NCBI GenBank assembly: GCA_023428785.1
Contig: JAEYWU010000051.1
Coordinates: forward strand, 1-14,251
Origin: Pseudomonadota bacterium
GTDB lineage: Bacteria; Pseudomonadota; Alphaproteobacteria; Caulobacterales; Caulobacteraceae
Length of the DNA stretch: 14,251 bases
Direction of reading: 5' to 3'
The notes beneath the pieces were generated by a model that worked only from the letters and a program-made list of their open reading frames with translations, had not been told where the DNA came from and did no database searches. Each line of letters begins with the position of its first letter. The first letter of the stretch is position 1. Made by a program: the position numbers and the translations under genes. Of this stretch, positions 1-7,867 are shown in pieces.

Positions 1-1
1 G

Positions 2-376
2 CCCCTGACCGGTCCGGAAACGCCGACTGAAGCGACGCCGTCTCCCGCCAACCCGCCGGCAGCGGAACAGCCGCGTCCTACGCCGACGCCCGCGCCGACC
101 CCGGCGCCCAGCCAGCCCACGCCCGCGCCCTCGGGCGGCGGCGCCTCGGTCCAGATCGGGGCCTTCTCGACGGAGGCCGCCGCAGAGCGCGCCTATGCCG
201 ACGTCGCCTCGGCCTTTCCGCAGTTCGCCTCGGGCCGCACGCGCGGCATCCAGCAGGTGACGACCTCGGACGGGCGCACGGTCTATCGGGCGACGGTCAA
301 TGGCTTCTCGGCCTCTGACGCGCGGGCCTTCTGCGGCGCGATGCGGGCCCAGGGCAGGGACTGCATCGTTCAGTGA
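2..376 (+). CDS. SPOR-domain protein, C-terminal part (5' end outside window)
   Basis: The open frame enters from the left edge and ends with TGA at 374-376; 124 residues are visible. Residues 1-48 are a low-complexity Pro/Ala/Thr linker. Residues about 49-123 look like a SPOR domain: it opens with SVQIGAFSTEAAAERAYADV and closes with VYRATVNGFSASDARAFCGAM and a final CIV strand. SPOR domains bind glycan strands lacking stem peptides at division septa, so a periplasmic, probably membrane-anchored, cell-envelope role is inferred. Its stop overlaps the nagZ GTG start by 4 bp (GTGA), so the two are translationally coupled. The N-terminal anchor is not in the window, so topology cannot be checked. 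Confidence 0.85.
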   Translation, partial: PLTGPETPTEATPSPANPPAAEQPRPTPTPAPTPAPSQPTPAPSGGGASVQIGAFSTEAAAERAYADVASAFPQFASGRTRGIQQVTTSDGRTVYRATVNGFSASDARAFCGAMRAQGRDCIVQ

Positions 377-1422
377 CAATGGTCACGGCGGCCATCTATG
401 GCTGTTCGGGCCATGCGCTGACCGCGGAGGAGCGCCGCTTCTTCCGCGAGGTGGACCCGTGGGGCTTCATAGTCTTCAAGCGCAATGTGAGCGATCCTGC
501 GCAACTTGCCGCGTTGACATCGGAAATGCGGGAAGCAGTCGGCCGGCAAGCGCCGATCCTGATCGATCAGGAAGGCGGGCGGGTTCAGCGGATGGGGCCG
601 CCGCACTGGCCCAAATATCCACCGGGCGCCGCCTATCTGCAGGCGACCAATGATCCGTTCGCCGCGCGCGAACTGGCGCGGCTGTCGGGACGGCTGATGG
701 CGCATGATCTGAAAGGCGTCGGCATCGACGTGGACTGCGCCCCCGTGCTGGACGTGCCAACCCCGGGCGCCCACGACATCATCGGCGACCGGGCCTATGG
801 CCGCGATCCGGCGACGGTGACCCAGCTGGGCAGGGCCGTGGCCGAAGGGTTGCTGGCCGGCGGCGTGCTTCCGGTGATCAAGCATATGCCCGGCCATGGC
901 CGCGCCTTCGCCGACAGCCACAAGGAACTGCCGACCGTCCACGCCGATATGGAAGAGCTGGACGCCTGGGACTTCGCGCCGTTCAAGGCCCTGTCCGACA
1001 TGCCCATCGGCATGACCGCCCACATCGTCTTCAACGCCATCGACAGGAAGCGCCCGGCGACCCAGTCCAGGAAGGCGATCCGCCTGATCCGCGAGCAACT
1101 CGGGTTCGGCGGCCTGTTGCTGTCCGACGACCTGTGCATGAACGCCCTGTCCGGCACCCTGACCGAGCGGGCCGAGACGTCGCTGAAGGCCGGATGCGAT
1201 CTGGTCATCCACTGGACCGGCGACATGACCGAGATGCGTCAGGTGGCGGAAGGGGTCGGCGGGCTGACCGGCGGAGCCGCCCGGCGCGCTCGCGCGGCCC
1301 TTTCCCGCATCGTGCACACGCCGGAGCCTCTGGACGTGCGGGATGCGCGCGAGCGGTTCGACCTGATCCTCGCCGGAAAGCTGGACGCCGCCCGGGGGCC
1401 TGACGTAGGCGAGGCGCAATGA
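373..1422 (+). CDS. nagZ: Beta-N-acetylhexosaminidase (glycoside hydrolase family 3)
   Basis: This 349-residue GH3 protein removes GlcNAc from GlcNAc-1,6-anhydroMurNAc muropeptides in the cytoplasm during peptidoglycan recycling. There is no signal peptide. Visible family motifs are DQEGGRVQRM (about 65-74), KHMPGHG at 170-176 followed by DSH at 181-183 (the mobile loop with the catalytic His/Asp dyad), and SDDLCM at 251-256, in which D252 aligns with the GH3 nucleophile. Length is normal for bacterial NagZ. I chose GTG 373 because it overlaps the upstream stop; ATG 379 is a possible alternative and no strong ribosome site separates them. The gene's TGA overlaps the scpA ATG (ATGA), placing it in one operon with the SPOR gene and scpAB. 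Confidence 0.95.
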   Translation: MTMVTAAIYGCSGHALTAEERRFFREVDPWGFIVFKRNVSDPAQLAALTSEMREAVGRQAPILIDQEGGRVQRMGPPHWPKYPPGAAYLQATNDPFAARELARLSGRLMAHDLKGVGIDVDCAPVLDVPTPGAHDIIGDRAYGRDPATVTQLGRAVAEGLLAGGVLPVIKHMPGHGRAFADSHKELPTVHADMEELDAWDFAPFKALSDMPIGMTAHIVFNAIDRKRPATQSRKAIRLIREQLGFGGLLLSDDLCMNALSGTLTERAETSLKAGCDLVIHWTGDMTEMRQVAEGVGGLTGGAARRARAALSRIVHTPEPLDVRDARERFDLILAGKLDAARGPDVGEAQ

Positions 1423-2246
1423 CCGACGCCTTCCAGCCCAATCTGGACTTTTCCGCCGCCGACCAGGTCGAGGAGGGCGAGGCCTTCGTCGTCGACCTGG
1501 AGGGCTTCGAGGGGCCGCTGCACGTGCTGCTGGCGCTGGCCCGGACGCAGAAGGTCGATCTGCTGAAACTGTCGATCACCAAGCTGGCCGAACAGTATCT
1601 GGCCTTCGTGCATGAGGCGCGGCGACGGAACTTCGCCCTGGCGGCCGACTATCTCGTGATGGCGTCCTGGCTGGCATATCTGAAGTCGCGGCTGCTCCTG
1701 CCCAAGCCCGAGCGCAAGGTGGAGGGCGAAATCCCCGCCGAGGAGATGGCCCAACGACTGGCGTTCAGGCTGATGAAGCTGGAGGCCATGCGCAAGGCCG
1801 TCGAAGCCCTGACCAGCGGTCCGGTGCTCGGCCGCGACGTGTTCGGGCGAGGGGACCCGGAGGCGATCGAGGTGATCCCGTCGAACCGGCTGGACGCCAA
1901 TCTCTATGACCTGATGTCCGCCTATGTCGCCCAGCGACGCCGCGAGGCCGAGCGTCACTACGCCCCGACGCAGCGCGTCGAGGCCTTCGCGCTGGAAGAG
2001 GCGCGCGACTGGATGCTCAAGCAACTTCCCCGGCTGACGGCCTGGACCGAGCTGACCACGGTCGCGCCCCGTCCGCGCCCCGGCGAGGAAGATGGCCCGT
2101 CGTCGGCCTCTTTCCTGGCCTCGACGCTCTCGGCCAGCCTTGAACTGGTCAAGGAAGGCCGCCTGACCGCCCGGCAAATGGAGGCGTTCGACCCCATCTT
2201 CATCAGAACGCGGCGCGACACCCTCGTGCTGGAGGCTGATCAATGA
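1419..2246 (+). CDS. scpA: Segregation and condensation protein A
   Basis: This 275-residue protein is the kleisin subunit of the SMC-ScpAB condensin, which bridges SMC heads and partners ScpB in chromosome compaction and segregation. The diagnostic kleisin block is FEGPLHVLLALARTQKVDLL at about 30-49, followed by KLAEQYLAFV and YLVMASWLAYLKSRLLLP, which form the N-terminal helical bundle that contacts the SMC neck. The C-terminus ends in a winged-helix-like segment (LVKEGRLTARQMEAFDPIF). The ATG overlaps the nagZ stop and the TGA overlaps the scpB ATG, both as ATGA, so translation is coupled to both neighbours. An acidic N-terminal extension of about 27 residues precedes the core. Confidence 0.95.
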   Translation: MTDAFQPNLDFSAADQVEEGEAFVVDLEGFEGPLHVLLALARTQKVDLLKLSITKLAEQYLAFVHEARRRNFALAADYLVMASWLAYLKSRLLLPKPERKVEGEIPAEEMAQRLAFRLMKLEAMRKAVEALTSGPVLGRDVFGRGDPEAIEVIPSNRLDANLYDLMSAYVAQRRREAERHYAPTQRVEAFALEEARDWMLKQLPRLTAWTELTTVAPRPRPGEEDGPSSASFLASTLSASLELVKEGRLTARQMEAFDPIFIRTRRDTLVLEADQ

Positions 2247-2905
2247 CCATCTTCGCGCCGGACGAGGCCGAGATCGAACGCCGGGTCGAGGCGCTGCTGT
2301 TCGCCGCAGCCGGGCCTCTGACCCTGTCGGAAATTGCTCACCGGCTGCCCGAGGGCGCTGACGCCGGCCAGGCCATCGCGGCGCTGCGGGCTCGCTACGC
2401 CGGACGAGGTGTCGAACTGATCTGCGTGGCCGACCGCTGGGCCTTCCGGACGGCCCAGGATTTGGCGTTCATGATGACCGAGCAGCGAGAGGAACCGCGC
2501 AAGCTGTCCAAGGCCGCGCTCGAGACCCTGGCCATCATCGCCTATCACCAGCCTACGACGCGCGCCGAGATCGAGAGCGTGCGGGGCGTTTCGCTCTCCA
2601 AGGGCACGCTGGACCTGTTGCTCGAGATGGGCATGGTCCGCCTGCGCGGCCGCCGCCGTAGTCCCGGCAGACCAGTGACCTACGGCACCACCGATCACTT
2701 CCTCGAACATTTCGGTCTGGCGCATCTGGCGGACCTGCCCGGTGCGGCCGACATGAGGGCGGCCGGTCTGCTGGACCTGTCCCTGCCGGCCGACTTCATG
2801 GCTCCCGACCCCTCGCGGGCGGGAGACGACGATCTGGATCCCATTGAGGACGACGGCGACACGCCTGAGTTCGCACAGGACTTCGTGACCGAGGACGAGC
2901 GCTAG
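2243..2905 (+). CDS. scpB: Segregation and condensation protein B
   Basis: This 220-residue protein is the dimeric winged-helix partner of ScpA in the SMC condensin. The first winged helix opens with RVEALLFAAAGPLTLSEIAHRL at about 14-35. The second contains the family signature KAALETLAIIAYHQPTTRAEIE (about 90-111) and then GTLDLLLEMGMVRLRGRRRSPGRPVTYGTT, the usual ScpB wing ending before DHFLEHFGL. The C-terminal 50 residues are acidic and likely disordered, as is common in this family. It is the last gene of the SPOR-nagZ-scpA-scpB run: an 83-bp gap follows before the next coding start, and I see no clear T-tailed terminator there. Confidence 0.95.
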   Translation: MTIFAPDEAEIERRVEALLFAAAGPLTLSEIAHRLPEGADAGQAIAALRARYAGRGVELICVADRWAFRTAQDLAFMMTEQREEPRKLSKAALETLAIIAYHQPTTRAEIESVRGVSLSKGTLDLLLEMGMVRLRGRRRSPGRPVTYGTTDHFLEHFGLAHLADLPGAADMRAAGLLDLSLPADFMAPDPSRAGDDDLDPIEDDGDTPEFAQDFVTEDER

Positions 2906-2923
2906 GTCGCCCTCGCATTAAAT

Positions 2924-2974
2924 TTCGGACAGGCCGGATTCTGGCCGCTGGGCGGGTCTATCGTCCTGTCCGAA
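2924..2974. repeat. 10-bp perfect inverted repeat ahead of the M13 peptidase gene
   Basis: TTCGGACAGG (2924-2933) and its exact reverse complement CCTGTCCGAA (2965-2974) flank a 31-nt spacer that holds a weaker internal GGCC pair. The right arm ends one base before the AAGGAGG ribosome site (2976-2982). There is no T tract, so this is unlikely to be a simple terminator. It could be an operator or a leader hairpin beside the ribosome site; neither is shown. Confidence 0.5.
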
Positions 2975-2988
2975 CAAGGAGGCTTTTG

Positions 2989-5061
2989 ATGCTCCGCCGT
3001 ACCTTCCTGCTTTCCGCGCCCGCCTTGGCCATCGTCGCCGCAGCCTGTAACCGGACCGGCGGCGCGCCGGAGCGAACCACCCCGACCTTCGGGACCTGGG
3101 GCTTCGACACCGCCGGCATGGACCGATCGATCGCGCCCGGCGACGACTTCTTCGGCTATGCCAACGGGGCCTGGGCGCGCACGACAGAAATCCCGGCCGA
3201 TCGCGCCAGCTTCAACAGTTTCACCCTGCTGACCATCCAGGCCAACGAGCGCACCAAGGCCATCATCGAAGAGGCGGCGGCGGACAACGGCGCCTCGGGC
3301 GACCGCAAGAAGGTCGGCGACTTCTACACCGCCTTCATGAACGAGGAGGCGATCGAGGCTGCGGGCATCTCGCCGCTTCGCGATGAACTGGAAGCCATCA
3401 ACGCCGTCCGTGACCAGCAGGGCCTCTCGCGCTTGCTGGGTCAGTCGCTGCGCGCCGACGTCGATCTGTTGAACATGACGGACTACTACACCGACCGCCT
3501 GTTCGGTCTGTGGGTGTCGCAGGACTTCGACGAGCCGACCCGCAACTCGCCCTATCTGGTGCAGGGCGGTCTGGGGATGCCGGACCGGGCCTTCTATCTG
3601 GATGGCGGCCGCATGGCCGAGATGCGCCAGTCCTATCGCGCGCACATCGTTCAGGTCCTGACCCTGGCGCGCATCGCCCAGCCGGAAGTCAAGGCCGACC
3701 GGATCCTGGCCCTTGAGACCGCGATCGCGGGCGTCCATGCGACGGCCGAGGAGACGAACGACGTCCAGGCCGGCAACAACCATTGGTCCCAGGCTGACTT
3801 CGACAGCCGCGCGCCAGGCATTGACTGGCGCGCCTGGCGCGATGGCGCGGGCCTGGCCCAGCAGGACGCATTCGTGGTCTGGCAACCGCGCGCCGTCATC
3901 GGCATCGCAGCCCTGGTCGGCTCCCAGGCGCTCGACACCTGGAAGGACTATCTGGCCTTCCACGCCATCGACCGGGCCTCGCCCTTCCTGTCGCGCGCGC
4001 TCTCGGAAGAAAGCTTCAGCTTCTACGGCTCGACCCTGTCGGGCACGCCGGAGCAGGCGCCGCGCTGGCGGCGAGGCGTGGACGCGGTCAACGCCTCACT
4101 CGGCGAAGCCGTCGGCCGGCTCTATGTCGAACGGCACTTCCCGGAAGCCTCCAAGGTCGCAATGGAGGAACTTGTCCAGAACGTCATGACGGCGTTTGGC
4201 GAGCGGATCGACAATCTGGATTGGATGTCCGCAGAAACGCGGGCCGCCGCGCACCGCAAGCTGCAGACGCTGGAGGTCGGTATCGGCCATCCGGAGCAGT
4301 GGCGTGACTACAGCGCTCTCGAAATCCGCCCGGATCAGGCCTGGGGCAATGTCTCGCGCGCCAGCCTGTTCGAATACCAGCGCAACATCGCCAAGCTGAA
4401 CCGGCCCGTCAGCCACGACGAATGGTACATGCTGCCCCAGACGGTGAACGCCTTGAACGTGCCGCTTGAAAACCGCCTGATCTTCCCGGCGGCGATTCTG
4501 GAGGCGCCGTTCTTTGATCCGCTGGCGGACGCGGCGGTGAACTACGGCGCTATCGGCGCGGTCATCGGCCACGAAATCACCCACAGTTTCGATTCCACCG
4601 GGGCCCTGTTCGATGAGACGGGGCGTCTGCGGAACTGGTGGACGGAGCAGGATCTAGCACGCTTCGAGTCTGCGGGCCGGGCGCTGGCGGCCCAGTACGG
4701 CGCCTATCAGGCCTTCCCGGACCTGAACCTGAACGGCGACCTGTCCCTGGGCGAGAACATCGCCGACGTGGCGGGCCTGGCCACGGCCTATGACGCCTAT
4801 CGCCTTTCCCTGAACGGGGTCGAGGCGCCGATGGTGGACGATTTCACCGGCGAGCAGCGGTTCTATCTCGGCTGGGCCCAGGTCTGGCGCTCCAAGTATC
4901 GCGACCAGGCGCTCAGGAACGCGGTGCTGACCGGCGTGCATTCGCCGGGGCCGTGGCGGGTGGCGACGGTGCGAAATCAGGAGCCGTGGTACGGCGCCTT
5001 CGACGTTCAACCGGGGCAGGATCTGTACCTGTCCGCCGAACAGCGCGTCGAGGTGTGGTAA
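2989..5061 (+). CDS. M13-family zinc metalloendopeptidase, exported
   Basis: This 690-residue neprilysin/PepO-type zinc endopeptidase has full family length. The HEITH zinc motif gives H528, E529 and H532, and GENIADVAG supplies the third ligand E589 and D593. The preceding segment NRLIFPAAILEAPFFDP matches the substrate-binding region, but the usual aromatic after NA is changed (NALN). The N-terminus MLRRTFLLSAPALAIVAAAC reads as an export signal: a twin-Arg-like RRTFLL core, a short hydrophobic stretch and a possible lipobox at C20. Secretion to the periplasm, perhaps lipid-anchored, is inferred. I chose ATG 2989 over TTG 2986 because AAGGAGG at 2976-2982 is spaced 6 nt from it. It lies directly upstream of tatABC. 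Substrate unknown. Confidence 0.93.
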   Translation: MLRRTFLLSAPALAIVAAACNRTGGAPERTTPTFGTWGFDTAGMDRSIAPGDDFFGYANGAWARTTEIPADRASFNSFTLLTIQANERTKAIIEEAAADNGASGDRKKVGDFYTAFMNEEAIEAAGISPLRDELEAINAVRDQQGLSRLLGQSLRADVDLLNMTDYYTDRLFGLWVSQDFDEPTRNSPYLVQGGLGMPDRAFYLDGGRMAEMRQSYRAHIVQVLTLARIAQPEVKADRILALETAIAGVHATAEETNDVQAGNNHWSQADFDSRAPGIDWRAWRDGAGLAQQDAFVVWQPRAVIGIAALVGSQALDTWKDYLAFHAIDRASPFLSRALSEESFSFYGSTLSGTPEQAPRWRRGVDAVNASLGEAVGRLYVERHFPEASKVAMEELVQNVMTAFGERIDNLDWMSAETRAAAHRKLQTLEVGIGHPEQWRDYSALEIRPDQAWGNVSRASLFEYQRNIAKLNRPVSHDEWYMLPQTVNALNVPLENRLIFPAAILEAPFFDPLADAAVNYGAIGAVIGHEITHSFDSTGALFDETGRLRNWWTEQDLARFESAGRALAAQYGAYQAFPDLNLNGDLSLGENIADVAGLATAYDAYRLSLNGVEAPMVDDFTGEQRFYLGWAQVWRSKYRDQALRNAVLTGVHSPGPWRVATVRNQEPWYGAFDVQPGQDLYLSAEQRVEVW

Positions 5062-5101
5062 GAGGGATCGGCTCGCGGCGTTGGCCATCGCGCCTGACCG
5101 C

Positions 5102-5130
5102 TTGGCGAGACCCGGGCGAAGGCCCTATAT
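5102..5130 (+). promoter_or_regulatory. Candidate promoter for tatABC
   Basis: In the 121-bp gap before tatA, TTGGCG (5102-5107) and CTATAT (5125-5130) are separated by 17 bp, resembling a housekeeping -35/-10 pair. They sit about 50 bp upstream of the tatA start. This is a motif match only; no transcription start is known. Confidence 0.4.
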
Positions 5131-5182
5131 GCAGTGAATCTCGGCGCCCTGTGGCGGCCGAGTCGTTGGAGACTATGAAGCC

Positions 5183-5401
5183 ATGCAGCCTGGCATCTGG
5201 CAGATCATCATCGTCATCGCCCTGGCGCTCCTGCTCTTCGGCGGACGCGGCAAGCTTTCCGGCCTGATGGGCGACGCCGCCAAGGGCATTCGCGCGTTCC
5301 GCGATGGCCTGAAGGGTGAGGGCGATCAGCCTCAGGACAGCTCGACCCAGGCGGGCGCCCTGCCGCGTAGCGAGCAGGAAAAGGAAGAAGCGAACCGCTG
5401 A
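5183..5401 (+). CDS. tatA: Sec-independent translocase subunit TatA
   Basis: This 72-residue protein is the pore-forming subunit of the twin-arginine translocase, which exports folded proteins across the inner membrane. A single membrane helix runs about residues 5-19 (IWQIIIVIALALLLFGG) and ends in the conserved FG hinge (F19-G20). An amphipathic helix follows (KLSGLMGDAAKGIRAFRDGL), then a short charged tail. Size and layout are typical of alphaproteobacterial TatA. The ribosome site is GGAGA at 5168-5172; an ATG at 5175 is out of frame and ignored. It is the first gene of tatA-tatB-tatC, with 29 bp before tatB. Confidence 0.95.
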   Translation: MQPGIWQIIIVIALALLLFGGRGKLSGLMGDAAKGIRAFRDGLKGEGDQPQDSSTQAGALPRSEQEKEEANR

Positions 5402-5430
5402 CCGGCCGTCGCCTCCGGAGAGACTAGGTC

Positions 5431-5907
5431 ATGCTTGGCCCCAGCATAGGGGGGCTCGAACTTCTGGTCGTGGCCTTGCTGGCCCTGATCGTGGTCGGCC
5501 CCAAGGATCTGCCTGTGCTGATGCGCAAGGTCGGGCAATTCCTCAATCGCGCCCGCAAGATGGCCTCGGAGTTCCGCGCAAGCTTTGACGACATGGCGCG
5601 GCAATCCGAGTTGGACGACCTCCGCAAGGAGGTCGAGGCGCTGCGGTCTGGCCAGATGATGCCGCTCGGCAAGGAGGCGTCGTCGACCTTCAAGGACATC
5701 GACGCCGAACTGAAGGCGCCGCCGCCGCCCAAGCCCCTGCCAGCGCCCAAGAGCGCGGCCGATCAGGACAACGAGGACGCCATCATCCAGGCCAAGCTCG
5801 AAGCCGCGTCGAAGGTCGCCCCGGAAGAGCCTGTCGAGATCGAGCCTGAGGGTCCTGCCGCCGCGCCGCCCAAGCCGCGCGCGACCCGCCGGAAGGCGAA
5901 GGCATGA
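5431..5907 (+). CDS. tatB: Sec-independent translocase subunit TatB
   Basis: This 158-residue TatB binds twin-arginine substrates together with TatC. The N-terminal helix MLGPSIGGLELLVVALLALI contains the conserved membrane-embedded glutamate (E10), followed by the VGPKDLP hinge (G23-P24) and a long amphipathic helix. From about residue 60 it has a charged segment (SELDDLRKEVEAL), then a Pro/Lys/Glu-rich tail that is probably disordered. The longer tail and hinge distinguish it from TatA. GGAGAG at 5417-5422 lies 8 nt before the ATG. The TGA overlaps the tatC start by 4 bp (ATGA). Confidence 0.95.
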   Translation: MLGPSIGGLELLVVALLALIVVGPKDLPVLMRKVGQFLNRARKMASEFRASFDDMARQSELDDLRKEVEALRSGQMMPLGKEASSTFKDIDAELKAPPPPKPLPAPKSAADQDNEDAIIQAKLEAASKVAPEEPVEIEPEGPAAAPPKPRATRRKAKA

Positions 5908-6791
5908 GCCGCGCCGAGCAGGAAGACGCCGAGATCGAGGCCTCGCGCGCGCCGCTTCTGGATCATCTGACCGAGTTGCGCTCGCGCCTGGTGGTGTGCG
6001 TCGCCGCCTTTCTGGTCGGCTTCGTCTTCTGCTTCATCTTCGCTGACCAGATCTATGTCTTCCTGCTGAGGCCCTTCGCGCTCGCCGGGCAGATCGCCCA
6101 GGCCCAGGCCAATGGACTGCGCCTCGGCACCTTCGGCCTCGTCGAGGCCATTCTCGGCCTGAGGGCGCTCCCGCCGCTGGATGATGAGGTCACGCGCCTG
6201 ATTTTCACCGCGCCGCTCGAGTTCCTCTTCACCAAGATGAAGCTGGCCGCCTTCGGCGCCATCGTCATCACCTTCCCGGTGCTGGCCTTCCAGCTCTACC
6301 GGTTCGTAGCGCCGGGCCTCTATCGCAATGAACGCGGGGCCTTTCTGCCGTTCCTGGTGGCGGCGCCGGTGCTGTTCCTCGTCGGCGCGGCGATGGTCTA
6401 CTATCTGATGCTGCCATTTGTGATGTGGTTCTCGCTGAGCCAGCAGATCAGTTCCGAAGTGGTGTCGGTGGAACTGCTGCCACGGGTGTCGGACTATCTG
6501 AACCTAGTGACGGCGCTGCTTCTGGCGTTCGGCCTGTGCTTCCAGCTGCCGGTGGTCCTGACCCTTCTGGGCATGGTGGGCATCGTTAGTTCCAAGGCCC
6601 TGGCCGGGGCCCGCCGCTATGCGGTCGTGGGCGTGTTCGTCGTCGCGGCCATCGTCACCCCGCCCGATCCGATCAGCCAGACCCTGCTCGCCTTGCCGAT
6701 CCTGCTTCTCTACGAGGCGTCCATCTGGTGCGTCCGCATCATCGAAATGCGCCGCCGTCTCGAGGAACAGGCCCTGGAGGAACCCGCATGA
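5904..6791 (+). CDS. tatC: Sec-independent translocase subunit TatC
   Basis: This 295-residue polytopic membrane protein is the twin-arginine signal receptor of the Tat system. The N-terminal cytoplasmic signature is LDHLTELRSRL at 19-29. The cytoplasmic loop FVAPGLYRNER supplies F134 and E143, which align with the signal-binding F94 and E103 of E. coli TatC. Six hydrophobic segments can be followed. The first periplasmic loop (about 60-100) is roughly 25 residues longer than in E. coli, a feature I associate with alphaproteobacterial TatC. The start overlaps the tatB stop, and its own TGA overlaps the next gene's ATG (ATGA 6788-6791). Confidence 0.96.
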   Translation: MSRAEQEDAEIEASRAPLLDHLTELRSRLVVCVAAFLVGFVFCFIFADQIYVFLLRPFALAGQIAQAQANGLRLGTFGLVEAILGLRALPPLDDEVTRLIFTAPLEFLFTKMKLAAFGAIVITFPVLAFQLYRFVAPGLYRNERGAFLPFLVAAPVLFLVGAAMVYYLMLPFVMWFSLSQQISSEVVSVELLPRVSDYLNLVTALLLAFGLCFQLPVVLTLLGMVGIVSSKALAGARRYAVVGVFVVAAIVTPPDPISQTLLALPILLLYEASIWCVRIIEMRRRLEEQALEEPA

Positions 6792-7753
6792 AGCCGCTGG
6801 CGATCGCCGCCGTCTGCCTGGCTCTGGCCGGCTGCGCCCACGCGCCGATGGCCGAAGTCGGCCCGCCGGTCGCCAGCGCTGAACGCCTGATGGCGGACAT
6901 GACCGCCCTGTCCTCCGACGCAATGGAGGGCAGGGGCTTTGGGCAGCCCGGCGGCGCCATGGCGCGGGACTACATCATCGACGCCTTCACCGAGGCCGGC
7001 GCCGCACCGCTGGAAGGCGGCTGGCTTCTGCCGTTCACGGCTCCGGCCAGCACGCGCCGGCCCGCCGCGATCGACGGCGCCAATATTGCCGCGGTCTTCC
7101 GCGGATCGGAACAACCCGACAGCTGGATCGTGGTGACCGCCCACTACGACCACGAAGGCGTCCGCGACGGCCAGATCTACAACGGCGCTGACGACAACGC
7201 TTCGGGCACGGCCGCCCTGATCGAGCTGGCCCGCCTGCTGCGCGATCATCCGCCCGCGCATTCGGTGATGCTGGTGGCACTGGACGGGGAAGAGGCGGGC
7301 CTGCTCGGCGCCCAGGCGTTCGTCCGTGACGCGCCTGTCCCGCTCGACTCCATCGTGCTCAACATCAACCTCGACATGATCGCGCGTGGCGATAACGGCA
7401 TTCTTTGGGTGGTGGGAACACGGCAGTACCCCTCGCTGGTGGCGGTCGTGGACGCTCTGCCCCAACAGACCGGGATCGAGCGCCGCTACGGTCACGATGA
7501 TCCCGCTGTGCGTGGTCGCGACAATTGGGTCAATCTGTCGGACCAGGCCGCCTTCCATCAACAGGGCGTGCCGTTCGTCTTCTTCAGCGTTGACGACCAT
7601 CCGGACTATCACCAGCCCACCGACGATGCGGAACGCGTCGACGCGGCCTGGTACCGGGGCTCGGTCCAGACGGCCTGGGAGCTACTGGACGCCATCGACG
7701 GCATGACGGCGCCGAGCTTCCGCCCCGTGCGGGCCGCCGGCAGCAAATCCTGA
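6788..7753 (+). CDS. M28-family zinc aminopeptidase-like lipoprotein
   Basis: This 321-residue protein has a Sec/lipoprotein signal: MKPLAIAAVCLALAGC places the lipobox LAGC with acylated C16, so periplasmic membrane anchoring is inferred. The catalytic domain has the co-catalytic di-zinc set of M28 peptidases: AHYDH (H119, D121), NGADDNASG (D135), DGEEAG (E168, E169), NLDM (D196) and DYHQPTDD (H275). It is therefore probably an active aminopeptidase; its substrate is unknown. ATG 6788 is preceded by GGAGG (6776-6780, 7-nt spacing) and overlaps the tatC stop, so it belongs to the tat operon. An in-frame upstream ATG at 6728 lies inside tatC and would hide the signal peptide. Confidence 0.92.
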   Translation: MKPLAIAAVCLALAGCAHAPMAEVGPPVASAERLMADMTALSSDAMEGRGFGQPGGAMARDYIIDAFTEAGAAPLEGGWLLPFTAPASTRRPAAIDGANIAAVFRGSEQPDSWIVVTAHYDHEGVRDGQIYNGADDNASGTAALIELARLLRDHPPAHSVMLVALDGEEAGLLGAQAFVRDAPVPLDSIVLNINLDMIARGDNGILWVVGTRQYPSLVAVVDALPQQTGIERRYGHDDPAVRGRDNWVNLSDQAAFHQQGVPFVFFSVDDHPDYHQPTDDAERVDAAWYRGSVQTAWELLDAIDGMTAPSFRPVRAAGSKS

Positions 7754-7780
7754 TCCGGTAGCCGCGCCGCGCCCAGAATA

Positions 7781-7788
7781 GGGGGCTT
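7781..7788. repeat. Left target-site duplication
   Basis: GGGGGCTT directly abuts the left terminal inverted repeat and is repeated exactly at 11244-11251. Eight base pairs is the duplication length known for the IS1595 family. No mismatch suggests a fairly recent insertion. Confidence 0.93.
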
Positions 7789-7812
7789 GGCGTATCCGCA
7801 TTTGACAAACCC
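7789..7812 (+). repeat. Left terminal inverted repeat
   Basis: It begins GGCGTATCCG and ends TTGACAAACCC, with a three-base middle that differs at two positions from the right end. It contains TTGACA at 7802-7807, pointing into the element. Similarity to the right end stops after this block. Confidence 0.93.
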
Positions 7813-7867
7813 GTAGCCTTACCACTTCTGATTGGCTATAGCCGCTGCTTCGATTTGGGGCCGGTCT

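Noticed and set aside
370..1419. Long minus-strand open frame across nagZ
   Set aside because: It mirrors the nagZ codons in high-GC DNA; its translation is Gly/His/Arg-rich low complexity with no motif, while the plus strand has clear GH3 motifs.
1239..2243. Long minus-strand open frame antisense to scpA
   Set aside because: Frame shadow of scpA; no domain pattern and no ribosome site.
2902..3963. 353-codon minus-strand frame opposite the M13 peptidase gene
   Set aside because: Compositional artefact of high GC; the plus-strand gene has an export signal, HEITH and a strong ribosome site.
6710..7612. 300-codon minus-strand frame opposite the M28 peptidase gene
   Set aside because: The plus strand carries all five metal ligands of M28; the antisense product has no recognisable feature.
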